A program made the translations under genes and the position numbers. The notes beneath the pieces were generated by a model, which searched no databases, was not told where the DNA came from, and saw only the letters and a program-made list of their open reading frames with translations. From Flavisolibacter longurius (lineage in GTDB: Bacteria; Bacteroidota; Bacteroidia; Chitinophagales; Chitinophagaceae), in the NCBI GenBank assembly GCA_014163555.1, contig JACJGO010000028.1, positions 1-64,000 of the forward strand: a stretch of DNA of 64,000 nucleotides, given 5' to 3'. Shown one piece after another: positions 1 to 7,888 of this stretch; positions within the stretch are counted from its first letter, which is position 1; every line of letters starts with the position of its first letter.

Positions 1-212
1 GCGTACATACGCTTCAGTCTTGCGTTTTCTTCTTCCAACTCCTTCATGCGCTTTACATCCGAGGCTTCCATGCCGCCATACTTGCTTTTCCAGTTGTAAA
101 ACGTCGCGTCTGAAATGGAGTGCTCCCGGCAAATGTCCTTCACCGTGCGGCCGGCTTCCTGTTGCTTGAGGATAGAGACAATCTGCGTCTCCGTAAATCG
201 TGTTTGCTTCAT
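1..212 (-). CDS. IS3-family transposase OrfA (partial, C-terminus off the left edge)
   Basis: Seventy residues are visible from ATG at 212-210. The protein begins MKQTRFTETQIVSILKQ and continues through a helix-turn-helix (ICREHSISDATFYNWKSKYG) into an acidic/leucine segment (MKELEEENARLKRMY), which is the classic N-terminal layout of IS3-family OrfA proteins of the IS407/IS2 type. Such proteins bind the terminal repeats, and a frameshifted OrfAB fusion carries the DDE nuclease. The DDE part must lie left of base 1. The family call is confident; the exact IS group is inferred from the N-terminal wording only. Confidence 0.9.
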   Translation of the reverse strand, partial: MKQTRFTETQIVSILKQQEAGRTVKDICREHSISDATFYNWKSKYGGMEASDVKRMKELEEENARLKRMY

Positions 213-254
213 GATAATAGTTTTGAATTTAAGTATAAAACTCCAATTCTAAAC

Positions 255-283
255 TGTCCGAATTTTGGGGGTACTTACACACA
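255..283. repeat. Putative IS terminal inverted repeat
   Basis: This 29-bp stretch lies directly upstream of the transposase start. On the minus strand it opens with TG and holds a CCCCC run followed by AAAATTCGGACAG, a composition seen at IS3-family ends. The matching repeat is not in the window, so this is inference from position and wording. Confidence 0.5.
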
Positions 284-607
284 ATTGCCATGCCGTAATC
301 AAAACCGTTGGTGGTTTCAACCAGGCATCCGACATAGTAGCAAGGCTTCGGTTCTGTAGAATGCCATTTCATGGGGAAGGTTTGAAATAAATGCATAGTG
401 CATGTCTGCAATGCATATACAAGTTGTAGCCAGTATCGCAAAAAATAAGGACGAAATACTTTTCACAGGTAAAGAAATAAGCCTTACTTGACCAGGTCCT
501 AAGCCGTTTTTTTGAAAAGCAGGATTGCTATGCCTTCGCCAAGCTGCTGCATGGAAGGAGATAAAAACTTTCTACTATATTCGGGTTCTCTTCAATCTCT
601 TCCCAAC
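284..607. other. Intergenic region flanking the IS element
   Basis: This 324-bp stretch lies between the IS end and the DNA-repair gene. A minus-strand reading frame starts at 441 and runs leftward into the IS end (residues include KPCYYVGCLVETTNGFDYGM before the junction). It could be the remnant of a gene interrupted by the insertion, but no family is recognised and no upstream signals support it. The rest holds no gene, hairpin or promoter that could be supported. Confidence 0.3.
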
Positions 608-1282
608 ATGACAGTAAACGAAGCACTTGAAAGACTTAAAGCACTTGGCAATGACAAGGTTCGAAAGCACAACCTGAAGTTTGGTGCCAGCGAAAACCAG
701 TATGGTGTAAAGCTGGGTGATATCCGTGCCCTGGCAAAAACCATCGGCAGCGATCATGCCCTGGCTAAAGCCTTGTGGAAAACCGGTAATGTGGATGCCC
801 AACTACTCGCTACGCAAATCCTTGATGTAAACGCGTTGTCGCTGGAAGAGTTGGACGAGATGGTGAAGTCGGGAGGGTTTTCACAGGTGGCCGACTGGCT
901 GAATGCCTACGTGGTGAAGGAACATCCCGACAAAGAAAAGATGCGCGAAGACTGGATGGATTCGGATAATTTCTGGGCGGCCCGGGCCGGCTGGAGCCTG
1001 ACAGCCGGAAGGGTTGTCCGCAGTGCTGATGGCCTGAATCTTCCCGGGCTTTTGGACCGCATCGAGACTGAGATGCCCTCCGCTCCACCGGAAGTACAGT
1101 GGACCATGAATACCACGCTGGCCCAAATTGGCATCAACCATCCCGACTACCGGGAAAGAGCGTTGCGTATTGGCGAAACACTGGGCGTTTTCCGCGACTA
1201 TCCCGTCTCCAAAGGTTGCACCTCTCCTTTTGCACCGATATGGATCAGTGAAATGGTAAAGCGGCAGGGAGTGAAGAGCTAG
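608..1282 (+). CDS. DNA alkylation repair protein, AlkD-like HEAT-repeat glycosylase
   Basis: This 224-residue protein belongs to the AlkC/AlkD-type DNA alkylation repair family. These alpha-helical HEAT-like solenoids excise 3-methyl- and 7-methyl-purines without base flipping. Supporting sequence includes the opening TVNEALERLKALGN, the segment ENQYGVKLGDIRALAK, VDAQLLATQILD, and the family-typical DNFWAARAGWSLTAGRV near residue 120. The frame is open from 512, but homologues start at MTV, so ATG 608 is chosen; the 32 upstream codons look non-coding. It stands alone. The stop is followed immediately by a short GGTGAGTGGTGAATGG-type repeat. Substrate range cannot be read from sequence. Confidence 0.87.
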   Translation: MTVNEALERLKALGNDKVRKHNLKFGASENQYGVKLGDIRALAKTIGSDHALAKALWKTGNVDAQLLATQILDVNALSLEELDEMVKSGGFSQVADWLNAYVVKEHPDKEKMREDWMDSDNFWAARAGWSLTAGRVVRSADGLNLPGLLDRIETEMPSAPPEVQWTMNTTLAQIGINHPDYRERALRIGETLGVFRDYPVSKGCTSPFAPIWISEMVKRQGVKS

Positions 1283-1284
1283 CG

Positions 1285-1320
1285 TGGAGGTGAGTGGTGA
1301 ATGGTGAGTGGTGAGTATGG
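1285..1320 (+). repeat. Simple-word intergenic repeat (GTGAGTGGTGAATG type)
   Basis: Directly after the stop of the alkylation-repair gene lies a GT/GA-only stretch built of variants of GGTGAGTG and GGTGAATG. Its 22-nt core (1289-1310) is identical to bases 47943-47964 upstream of the lldE-like gene. Both copies are outside genes. Confidence 0.7.
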
Positions 1321-1495
1321 GTCATCTTTGTTTTGTTTTATTAATATCCAATTCAGGATAACAGATGATTATTGCCACAGTGTTTTATAGCCAATATATT
1401 CAGCTCATAAAACGTTTAATGCGCAACGCTATTGAGACATATTCAATCAGCCCTGTGCAACCAGCCAAATTGTTTGGAGAAACAACAGCTCGATT

Positions 1496-1972
1496 ATGAA
1501 CAGCAGTTATATCCTGGCAAAACGTTTCCGGGAGGTTATTCTCAACGGAACCTGGATAGCCAATACAAATTACAAACAACAGTTGTCGGAGATGCGGTGG
1601 GAAACGGCCACGGCAAAACTGGCTTCTGTAAACACCATCGCCGTCCTGGCACAACACATTCATTATTACATCAGCGGCGTGCTGCAGGTTCTACGGGGAG
1701 GCGACTTAACCATAAAGGATGAATACAGTTTCGATTTTCCGCCGGTACAATCTCAGGAAGACTGGGAAACATTTCTGTCCAAATTCTGGCGGGATGCGGA
1801 GGAATTTGCCTCGCTGGTAGAACAGATGCCGGATGAAAAGTTAGGGGATGTGTTTGTTGATGAAAAGTATGGTACTTACCTGCGCAATATTGATGGAATG
1901 ATCGAGCACAGTTATTATCACTTAGGGCAAATTGTGCTGTTAAAGAAGCTGTTTGCTAATGACAGGCAGTAA
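1496..1972 (+). CDS. DinB-like (DUF1572-type) protein
   Basis: This 158-residue cytosolic protein fits the DinB/DUF1572 four-helix-bundle superfamily, whose members usually coordinate a divalent metal through three histidines and include thiol-dependent transferases and damage-inducible proteins. The segment VLAQHIHYYISG near residue 51-62 and the C-terminal EHSYYHLGQIVLLKKL supply the expected histidines. Length is normal for the family. ATG at 1496 is the first start and gives the full fold. There is no operon partner: the flanking gaps are about 210 and 190 bp. The specific reaction is unknown. A second, exported DinB protein occurs at 9530. Confidence 0.8.
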   Translation: MNSSYILAKRFREVILNGTWIANTNYKQQLSEMRWETATAKLASVNTIAVLAQHIHYYISGVLQVLRGGDLTIKDEYSFDFPPVQSQEDWETFLSKFWRDAEEFASLVEQMPDEKLGDVFVDEKYGTYLRNIDGMIEHSYYHLGQIVLLKKLFANDRQ

Positions 1973-2164
1973 CTGTTATTTAGAAAAAATCTGTTTCCGC
2001 TTTTTTAGAAGTTGTCGTGATCATGTATGGGACAAGACATAGCATAGCCCAGCTAACGGGAAAGAGTAATTGTTTCGGTTTATTCATTGTATTTTTCATT
2101 AACAGTTTTGCCATCCTGAACACCTTTTTGTTTTACCAAAACACTGTATGAAACGATAAAATCA

Positions 2165-2599
2165 ATGAAAGCCCCAATCTCAAAACGACTGGAAGAAATT
2201 GTATCGGCCCTCCCCCTGCAAGAAGGCATCCGTATTTTGGAAATTGGCTGTGGCACTGGCGTGGCTGCACGTGCCATTGTAGCTCGCCTGAAAACGGTTT
2301 ATGTGCTCGGCATTGATTGTTCTGCCAGTGCTATTGGAAAGGCCATATCCGGAAGCCAGGCAGAAATCGCAGCAGGCAAGGTTCAGTATATGCAGACTGC
2401 CATTGAAGATTTTAGTTATGAAGGTGGGGCGCTATTCGACTTTGCCTTTGCCGTTCGCGTGGGTGCCCTGGACGGCCGGCACCCGGAAATAGAAGAAAAA
2501 GCACTCTCGCAAATTTCCAAAGTATTGAAAAAAAACGGAAAGCTTTTTATTGACGGTGGAAATCCCCTAAAAGAAATCCTGCTTAGAAAGAAAGATTGA
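2165..2599 (+). CDS. Class I SAM-dependent methyltransferase (short)
   Basis: This 144-residue protein has a Rossmann-type methyltransferase fold. Motif I reads ILEIGCGTG (about residues 24-32), followed by an acidic end of strand 2 (VLGIDCSASAIGKA), a motif-II-like AIEDF, and ALSQISKVLKKNGKLFIDGG, the usual strand-5 region after which the acceptor-specific part would follow. It is shorter than most class I enzymes (180-250 residues), ending soon after strand 5, so it may be a minimal or 3'-truncated form. The acceptor substrate cannot be inferred. It is a lone gene ending about 200 bp before the convergent histidine kinase. Confidence 0.82.
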   Translation: MKAPISKRLEEIVSALPLQEGIRILEIGCGTGVAARAIVARLKTVYVLGIDCSASAIGKAISGSQAEIAAGKVQYMQTAIEDFSYEGGALFDFAFAVRVGALDGRHPEIEEKALSQISKVLKKNGKLFIDGGNPLKEILLRKKD

Positions 2600-2799
2600 T
2601 TTTACTGCAAGGCAAACAGAATGTTCCCATTATGCGGACAGAATTTTTGCCCATGCATGATGCATCGAACTTCCATCGAACTGCCTGTAACAATGATTGA
2701 TTTTATCTACAGAACACAACACCGAGGGCATAACCACAAGGCATTCTGATACCCGTTTGCTTATTGATAAGCCTCCAGCTCTTTTCAACAATCACAAAC

Positions 2800-4206
2800 T
2801 TAGACGGGAAAAAAAATCTCAAATGTCGCCCCTTCGTTTACGGCCCCATGCGCCTGGATAAACCCATGGTGATTGTCCACTACTTTTTTACAGATGGTAA
2901 GACCGATACCAGTGCCTTTATAGTCCTCTGTTGTATGCAGGCGCTGAAACAGGCGGAATACCTTATCCGCGTAAGCCTGGTTAAATCCAATGCCATTGTC
3001 GCAGAACAGCAATCGAACATATTGCCCGCTTACCTTGTGCGGTTTATTGCCCAGGGCTTTTTCCGTTACCACAGAGCTTTCGATAGTGATCACAGGGCGG
3101 CGCTCCTGCTGCCGGTATTTCAATGAATTGCTGACGAGATTTTGAAACAATTGCCGCAGCTGATATGGTATGCCTTTGATCATCGGCAGGTGCCCCATTT
3201 TTATTTCTGCTCCCGTTTCTTCAATCTCTTCGCTTAGGTTCTGCATCGCTTCTTCTACAACCGCGTTAAGGTCCACGTCTTCTATAGCGGTTTCACTTTG
3301 TCCGGTGTGCGAATACAGCAGCAGATCATCCAGCAGGTTTTGCATGCGCTCGGCAAAAGAAGAAATTTTCTGGAGCCGCTGCGTTTCCTCTAAGGATTGG
3401 CTATTCTTTTCATGCAGCACAAGCGATGTATAAGTCATGATCTTGCGCAAGGGCTCTTTCAGATCATGACTGGCGATGTAGGTAAACTGTTCCAGTTCGC
3501 GGTTCGAAAGCTCCAGTTCATAGTTATTCTGCTTGAGTTTATTGTTTAGTTTTTTCAAGCGGAAAAGAAGTTTTTTCGTACGCTTCAGTTGCTGTAAAAT
3601 GCGATCGTAGGAAAACACAAGAATACCAATGGAAAAGACCATAAGCAGGATGGCAAAGAGCGGCGTGAGAACGGTATAGGTGCGGTTTTCTTCTTCCCGC
3701 ATGGCAAGCATTTCTCCCGCCCTGTTTTCAATGTCGCGTACATAATAGCGGATACTGTCCATGGTTGTTTTAGCATGAACCAGATAGTTTTTCCGCATGG
3801 CAGGCGTCGACTCCGGATCGTTGAACCTGGCAATCGGATGATTGAAGGTGCCGAACTTTACTTCAACAAAGGTTTGCAGGGCATTGAATTTTGCCTGGTC
3901 ATATTCGGTTGGCGGGGTAAGACTGTCAATTAGTGCCAACAAGCCTTTTGCCCGGTCGTATGCGCCACGGTAGGGTTCCAGGAATAAGGAATCCTGTGTT
4001 AATAAAAATCCGCGCTGGGACGTTTCCGTATCCACCAGCGCTGTTAATAATTGTTCCAGTTTTAACTTCAGCACATTGGTACTATTTACCTCCTTTTGCG
4101 AGTCGAGCAAAGAGGTAAGCTGCTTGTAGAGCAAAGCAGACAAGCCTAAGAGAACGATGGTCGTCAGCAGAAAGATCAATTTTGCTGCTTTCGCGGATAA
4201 TTGCAT
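2800..4206 (-). CDS. CHASE3-type sensor histidine kinase
   Basis: This 468-residue inner-membrane sensor kinase has TM1 at about 8-27, an extracytoplasmic CHASE3-like helical domain at about 30-175 (family wording LVDTETSQRGFLLTQD), TM2 at about 181-200, a coiled-coil linker at 205-240, a HisKA domain with the H-box FTYIASHDLKEPLRKI (phospho-acceptor His247), and a HATPase domain with the N-box QNLVSNSLKYR, G1 DNGIGF (403-408) and G2 GTGIGL (431-436). All catalytic motifs are intact. No response regulator is adjacent, so it is an orphan kinase and its partner and signal are unknown. It is divergent from the M43 protease gene across a 396-bp gap. Confidence 0.93.
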   Translation of the reverse strand: MQLSAKAAKLIFLLTTIVLLGLSALLYKQLTSLLDSQKEVNSTNVLKLKLEQLLTALVDTETSQRGFLLTQDSLFLEPYRGAYDRAKGLLALIDSLTPPTEYDQAKFNALQTFVEVKFGTFNHPIARFNDPESTPAMRKNYLVHAKTTMDSIRYYVRDIENRAGEMLAMREEENRTYTVLTPLFAILLMVFSIGILVFSYDRILQQLKRTKKLLFRLKKLNNKLKQNNYELELSNRELEQFTYIASHDLKEPLRKIMTYTSLVLHEKNSQSLEETQRLQKISSFAERMQNLLDDLLLYSHTGQSETAIEDVDLNAVVEEAMQNLSEEIEETGAEIKMGHLPMIKGIPYQLRQLFQNLVSNSLKYRQQERRPVITIESSVVTEKALGNKPHKVSGQYVRLLFCDNGIGFNQAYADKVFRLFQRLHTTEDYKGTGIGLTICKKVVDNHHGFIQAHGAVNEGATFEIFFPV

Positions 4207-4602
4207 GGATCCTGGATTTTAAATAGGGTTGCCAGCTTCAGAATGAAAGCGCAGTTAGCATATACAGCAGGAGTTTGCACAGTCAATTGCAGGCTTCGGT
4301 GAGTTATCGATGCAAATTTTATTCCAGAAAATAATCATCTTCCTACACGACACGTTGCATTCGATTAGCCGGTAACCAAAACAAAGATCATTAAAAAATA
4401 TACATAATAATTAAATCGGAATGTTCTCACAGCGCATAAGCGTATATCTACTATCATGCGTACGTAATACTACGAGTACAGCCTGTACCCACCATAAAAC
4501 CGTCATGCAAAGCATTAATCCTTCCCGTTTTTATTACTGCATACGCATCCTTTTTATTACCTTACTGTTGTCAAAATCTCTTTACACACCCAACCATTCA
4601 AC
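4207..4602. other. Divergent intergenic region
   Basis: This 396-bp AT-rich spacer separates the histidine kinase (minus) from the M43 protease (plus) and must hold promoters for both. Short frames exist but none has family-like sequence. No clear TTTG/TAnnTTTG pair, hairpin or repeat was seen. Confidence 0.4.
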
Positions 4603-5646
4603 ATGAGAAAAATTACTCCCTTTGCAATCGGTTGCCTGATGGTGATCGCAGCCTGTCAGAAAGCTGATGTACGGCACACAAGTCCTGAAAATGAAAACCC
4701 GGATGTTTCGCTTCAATCTGCATCGAGCAATGAAAGTGGCATCGCTGCCCAACGCCGTTGTGCGGCCCATGATGTATTGCAACGACAATTGGCTGCGGAC
4801 CCGGAAAGGGGCCGCCGGCTGGAAGCCCTGGAACGAATTATCCAGGAGCGGTCCGCCACCTTGAAAGGCAAACCGGGAAGTGGCGGTGGCGGAACGCCAA
4901 CAGGACTGATCACCATCCCGGTGGTGGTGCATGTGGTGATGCGTGATCCGAATTCAGTAACCGACCAACAGATCAGCAGCCAGCTTGCCGTACTAAACGC
5001 AGACTTTCAAAAGAAAAACGCAGAGCTGACAAACAGCAGTGTTTATCTGGCAGGTTACACACATGGCAATGTCGCTAATTGCAATATTGCTTTCACACTG
5101 CAAAGCACTGTTCGAAAAGAAACCTCTGTCAGTACGTTCAGCACTAATGATGCTGTTAAGTTTACTTCACAAGGTGGCAGCAATGCCGTCAATGCCACAA
5201 CGGCACTCAACCTGTGGGTTTGTGATCTTGGCGGCGGCGTTCTTGGCTATGCACAGTTTCCGGGCGGCAATGCAGCCACTGATGGTGTGGTGATCGACTA
5301 CCAGGCTTTTGGTACAACAGGATCGAAACTGTATCCAGAATTTAACAAAGGCCGAACGGCTACCCATGAAGTTGGCCATTGGCTGAACCTGCGGCACATC
5401 TGGGGCGACAGCCGATGTGGTAATGATTATGCCGGCGATACCCCGCTGCATGATGGACCGAATTACGGGAATCCAGCCCAAACTGAATCCAGCTTTTGCA
5501 AAGGAAATGCGACCCCTGATATGTGGATGAATTACATGGATTATTCCGATGACAAATCATTGTATATGTTTACCGCCAACCAAAAAGAAAGAATGGACCT
5601 CACCTTGGCCAATGCCCGTAAAAGCTATTATACCGCAGCAAACTAG
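4603..5646 (+). CDS. Pappalysin-like (M43) zinc metalloprotease, lipoprotein
   Basis: This 347-residue exported protease has a type II signal peptide (MRKITPFAIGCLMVIAAC, lipobox Cys18). After a variable region with a glycine-rich linker (92-97), the M43 domain starts with TIPVVVHVVM (about 104-113). Its zinc site is HEVGHWLNLRH (255-265), with His255, His259 and His265 as ligands and Glu256 as the catalytic base, followed by the family-specific WG..RCGNDY and the Met-turn MNYMDY (309-314). Paired cysteines fit the cytophagalysin/ulilysin group. It lacks a T9SS C-terminal domain, so surface anchoring by lipidation is the likely location. A strong terminator follows. Its substrate is unknown. 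Confidence 0.92.
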   Translation: MRKITPFAIGCLMVIAACQKADVRHTSPENENPDVSLQSASSNESGIAAQRRCAAHDVLQRQLAADPERGRRLEALERIIQERSATLKGKPGSGGGGTPTGLITIPVVVHVVMRDPNSVTDQQISSQLAVLNADFQKKNAELTNSSVYLAGYTHGNVANCNIAFTLQSTVRKETSVSTFSTNDAVKFTSQGGSNAVNATTALNLWVCDLGGGVLGYAQFPGGNAATDGVVIDYQAFGTTGSKLYPEFNKGRTATHEVGHWLNLRHIWGDSRCGNDYAGDTPLHDGPNYGNPAQTESSFCKGNATPDMWMNYMDYSDDKSLYMFTANQKERMDLTLANARKSYYTAAN

Positions 5647-5690
5647 TTGGAAAGGAAACGCCAGAATTGAGTTAATCATTTTCTAAAAAC

Positions 5691-5726
5691 AAAGGGAGCA
5701 ACCATTGGTTGCTCCCTTTGTTTTTT
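5691..5726 (+). terminator. Rho-independent terminator after the M43 protease
   Basis: A perfect 13-bp stem (AAAGGGAGCAACC at 5691-5703 with its complement at 5707-5719) encloses a 3-nt loop and is followed by a T6 run at 5721-5726. It lies 45 bp after the protease stop. Confidence 0.93.
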
Positions 5727-5858
5727 GATTTCATACGAGGACAATGATATAATCAATTTTTTCTTCCAACATAGGAATGCATTCTTATTTTCAAAAAAGT
5801 TTTGGCCTGGTGTAACAATCTACCACGTCTTGCGACTAACCAGTAAAGTTCACACCGC

Positions 5859-6365
5859 GTGTCAGGAAAGGAGACGGAAATTGCATTTGAAAAACTTATC
5901 CGGGAGCATGCATTGCTGATCCACAAGGTCTGCAGGATTTATGCGTACACGGATGCCGACCGGCAGGATCTATTCCAGGAGGTTGTCATTCACCTGTGGA
6001 AGGCATACCCGAATTTCAAGGGCCTTTCACTTTTCAGCACCTGGCTTTACCGGGTGGCGATAAACACCGCTATCACCGGGCTCCGTAAACAACGCGATTT
6101 TATTACAACCATGGAACCGTCAGCGCTTCCCTCCCATCATCCTGATGAAAAAGGGACCGATGAAGAACAATGGCAACAACTGACCCTTGCCATTGAAAAG
6201 CTGAATGATGTGGAAAAAGCGATTGTGATGCTGTACATGGAAGACCGCAGCTACGAAGAGATGGAAGAGATTCTTGGTATTAGCCAGGGCAACCTACGGG
6301 TAAAAATGAGCCGCATCAAAGACAAATTACGCCAGCTTACAAAAAATATTAGCAATGGAACTTGA
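5859..6365 (+). CDS. ECF-family RNA polymerase sigma factor
   Basis: This 168-residue sigma-70 protein has only regions 2 and 4. Region 2 includes DADRQDLFQEVVIHLWKAYPNFKG and FSTWLYRVAINTAITGLRK (about 30-78), binding the -10 element and core polymerase. Region 4 includes VEKAIVMLYMEDRSYEEMEEILGISQGNLRVKMSRIK (about 117-153), a helix-turn-helix for the -35 element. Length and layout are typical of ECF factors. The start is GTG at 5859; no ATG fits. Its 3' end overlaps the next gene by 11 nt, indicating translational coupling to a membrane protein that probably regulates it. The regulon is unknown; no SusC/SusD pair is nearby. Confidence 0.92.
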   Translation: MSGKETEIAFEKLIREHALLIHKVCRIYAYTDADRQDLFQEVVIHLWKAYPNFKGLSLFSTWLYRVAINTAITGLRKQRDFITTMEPSALPSHHPDEKGTDEEQWQQLTLAIEKLNDVEKAIVMLYMEDRSYEEMEEILGISQGNLRVKMSRIKDKLRQLTKNISNGT

Positions 6366-6951
6366 TGACCTGAAAAAAGCCTGGCAGCAGGATACGAAAA
6401 CACCAACACAAACACCTGATATTATGCAACTGATCCACCAGAAAAGCAGGGGGCCGATCGCATCCCTGAAACAATCCTTTCGCCGGCAAATGATTACAGT
6501 GTCCGTGCTCCTGACAGTCGTGATGGTAACCAATGGCCGACAGGTAGAATCGGTACCCGGTTATGTTCTGTTGGTTACGTACATCCTATTTTGCTTAGCT
6601 GTGATCCTGGGTTTACACCTGAATTACCGGCTGACAGAAAGGATAGAACGCATGGACCAGAATGTAAAAGCGAACCTGGAGAATTATGTAAACCAACTGC
6701 AGATTCGTTTGAAATGGCAATACAATGGTGCAAGGCTGGTTGTATTGGTACTGATCCTGCTGGTTGAGATCCTGCCGCTTTATTATCATGCCCGCATGCT
6801 CGACACCTGGCATTCTGTTTCACCGCTGATTCGCTTTTCTGCCTACGCGGTTTATATGCTCTTTGTGTATTTTATCAGCCGCAGAGTAAAGGAAAAGAAG
6901 TTTGGCCAGCACCTGCGGCATTTAAAAGAAGTGCTGGCAATGATCAACTAG
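6355..6951 (+). CDS. Membrane protein coupled to the ECF sigma factor (putative anti-sigma)
   Basis: This 198-residue protein starts inside the sigma gene (11-nt overlap). A cytoplasmic N-terminus of about 45 residues (MELDDLKKAWQQDTKTP...) is followed by about four hydrophobic segments near residues 46-60, 66-88, 122-142 and 156-176, and a basic C-terminus. Overlapping membrane proteins of this kind downstream of ECF genes in Bacteroidota commonly act as anti-sigma factors, but no ASD/zinc anti-sigma motif (HxxxCxxC) is visible, so the role rests on context. The small N-terminal segment would be the sigma-binding part if so. Confidence 0.62.
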   Translation: MELDDLKKAWQQDTKTPTQTPDIMQLIHQKSRGPIASLKQSFRRQMITVSVLLTVVMVTNGRQVESVPGYVLLVTYILFCLAVILGLHLNYRLTERIERMDQNVKANLENYVNQLQIRLKWQYNGARLVVLVLILLVEILPLYYHARMLDTWHSVSPLIRFSAYAVYMLFVYFISRRVKEKKFGQHLRHLKEVLAMIN

Positions 6952-7035
6952 AACTGCTTAAAAGTCATAATCATTTCCCATGATGATTGTTTGTATCCTG
7001 AAACTTTTCATCCTGTCGGTAGGCGAACATTCTTT

Positions 7036-7043
7036 TATCTTTA
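7036..7043 (+). promoter_or_regulatory. Possible -7 element (TATCTTTA)
   Basis: TATCTTTA matches the Bacteroidota -7 consensus TAnnTTTG at all but the last base and lies 22 bp before the DUF1080 start. No convincing TTTG -33 element is seen at 19-21 bp upstream, so this is weak. Confidence 0.25.
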
Positions 7044-7065
7044 GCCGTTCAATCCCTTACACGAC

Positions 7066-7878
7066 ATGAAACAAATGAACGGCAATGTATTTTTCCTGGC
7101 CTTGTTTTTTGCAAGCATCCTTTTATCTGGTTGTTCGTCACAAAAGACGGGCACACGGCAGGACGTTTCCGGCGAATGGATGTCGCTATTTAACGGCAAA
7201 AACCTGGACGACTGGATGATTAAGATCCACCGGCACGATGTGGGTGTGAACTTCGGCAATACCTTTCGGGCCGAAGATGGTATGATCAAAGTAAGCTATG
7301 ACCATTACGGAGCTTTTAACGACCAGTTCGGGCATCTTTACTACAAAACACCATTCTCCAATTTTCACCTCAAACTGGAATACCGCTTTACCGGTGAATT
7401 ACAAAAAGGCGCTCCCTCCTACACGCTGCTGAACAGCGGCGTTATGTTTCACTCACAAGACCCGCGTACCATGCCCAGGGAACAGGACTGGCCGATCTCC
7501 GTTGAAATGCAGTTCCTGGCCGGACTCGGTGATGGCAGGCCACGGCCAACGGGCAATATGTGTTCGCCCGGAACCGAGATTGTTTACAAGGGCAAACAAT
7601 ACAACGGCCATTGCCTGAACTCAACGTCCAAAACCTATGGCAAGGACGAATGGGTACAAGCCGAACTGATAGTTTGGGGCGACTCGCTTGTGCAGCACAT
7701 CATCAATGGTGATACCGTGCTGCAATACAGTAAGCCTTCAATGGGTGGTGGTGTAGCCAACCGCTACGATCCTGCCATATGGCAACCGGGCAAGCCGCTG
7801 AAAGAAGGCTATATCGCCCTGCAGAGCGAAGGACAACCAATCATGTTTCGTAATCTCTACGTGAAGGAATTAAAATAG
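7066..7878 (+). CDS. DUF1080 (3-keto-disaccharide hydrolase domain) lipoprotein
   Basis: This 270-residue exported lipoprotein has a signal ending LLSGC (Cys23). The body is a concanavalin-like jelly roll of the DUF1080 family: WMSLFNGKNLDDWMI at about 38-52 (family hallmark SLFNGKxLxGW), YYKTPFSNFHLKLEYRF, an NSGVMFHSQ segment, and the closing GYIALQSEGQPIMFRNLYVKEL. Some members hydrolyse 3-keto-glycosides; others bind sugars. No GFO/IDH/MocA oxidoreductase or xylose-isomerase-like partner is adjacent, so the substrate is unassigned. It is convergent with the metallo-beta-lactamase; the stops are only 10 bp apart. Confidence 0.9.
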   Translation: MKQMNGNVFFLALFFASILLSGCSSQKTGTRQDVSGEWMSLFNGKNLDDWMIKIHRHDVGVNFGNTFRAEDGMIKVSYDHYGAFNDQFGHLYYKTPFSNFHLKLEYRFTGELQKGAPSYTLLNSGVMFHSQDPRTMPREQDWPISVEMQFLAGLGDGRPRPTGNMCSPGTEIVYKGKQYNGHCLNSTSKTYGKDEWVQAELIVWGDSLVQHIINGDTVLQYSKPSMGGGVANRYDPAIWQPGKPLKEGYIALQSEGQPIMFRNLYVKELK

Positions 7879-7888
7879 CTCCGCAAGG

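Larger units (their letters stand above)
1..283 (-). mobile_element. End of an IS3-family insertion sequence (truncated by window edge)
   Basis: The left edge carries the 5' end of an IS3-family element: the start of OrfA plus an outer end. Read on the minus strand the putative terminal repeat begins TGTAAGTACCCCCAAAATTC near position 279-283 and lies just upstream of the OrfA start, as in IS3-family elements that begin with TG. The other end, OrfB and the target-site duplication are outside the window, so the exact boundary is uncertain by a few bases and it cannot be said whether the element is intact. Confidence 0.75.

Noticed and set aside
4421-4606. 61-codon plus-strand frame before the M43 protease
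   Set aside because: Overlaps the protease start and is low-complexity; no support as a leader peptide.
4582-5481. Minus-strand frames of 67-116 codons
   Set aside because: Antisense to the M43 protease gene; no motifs or signals.
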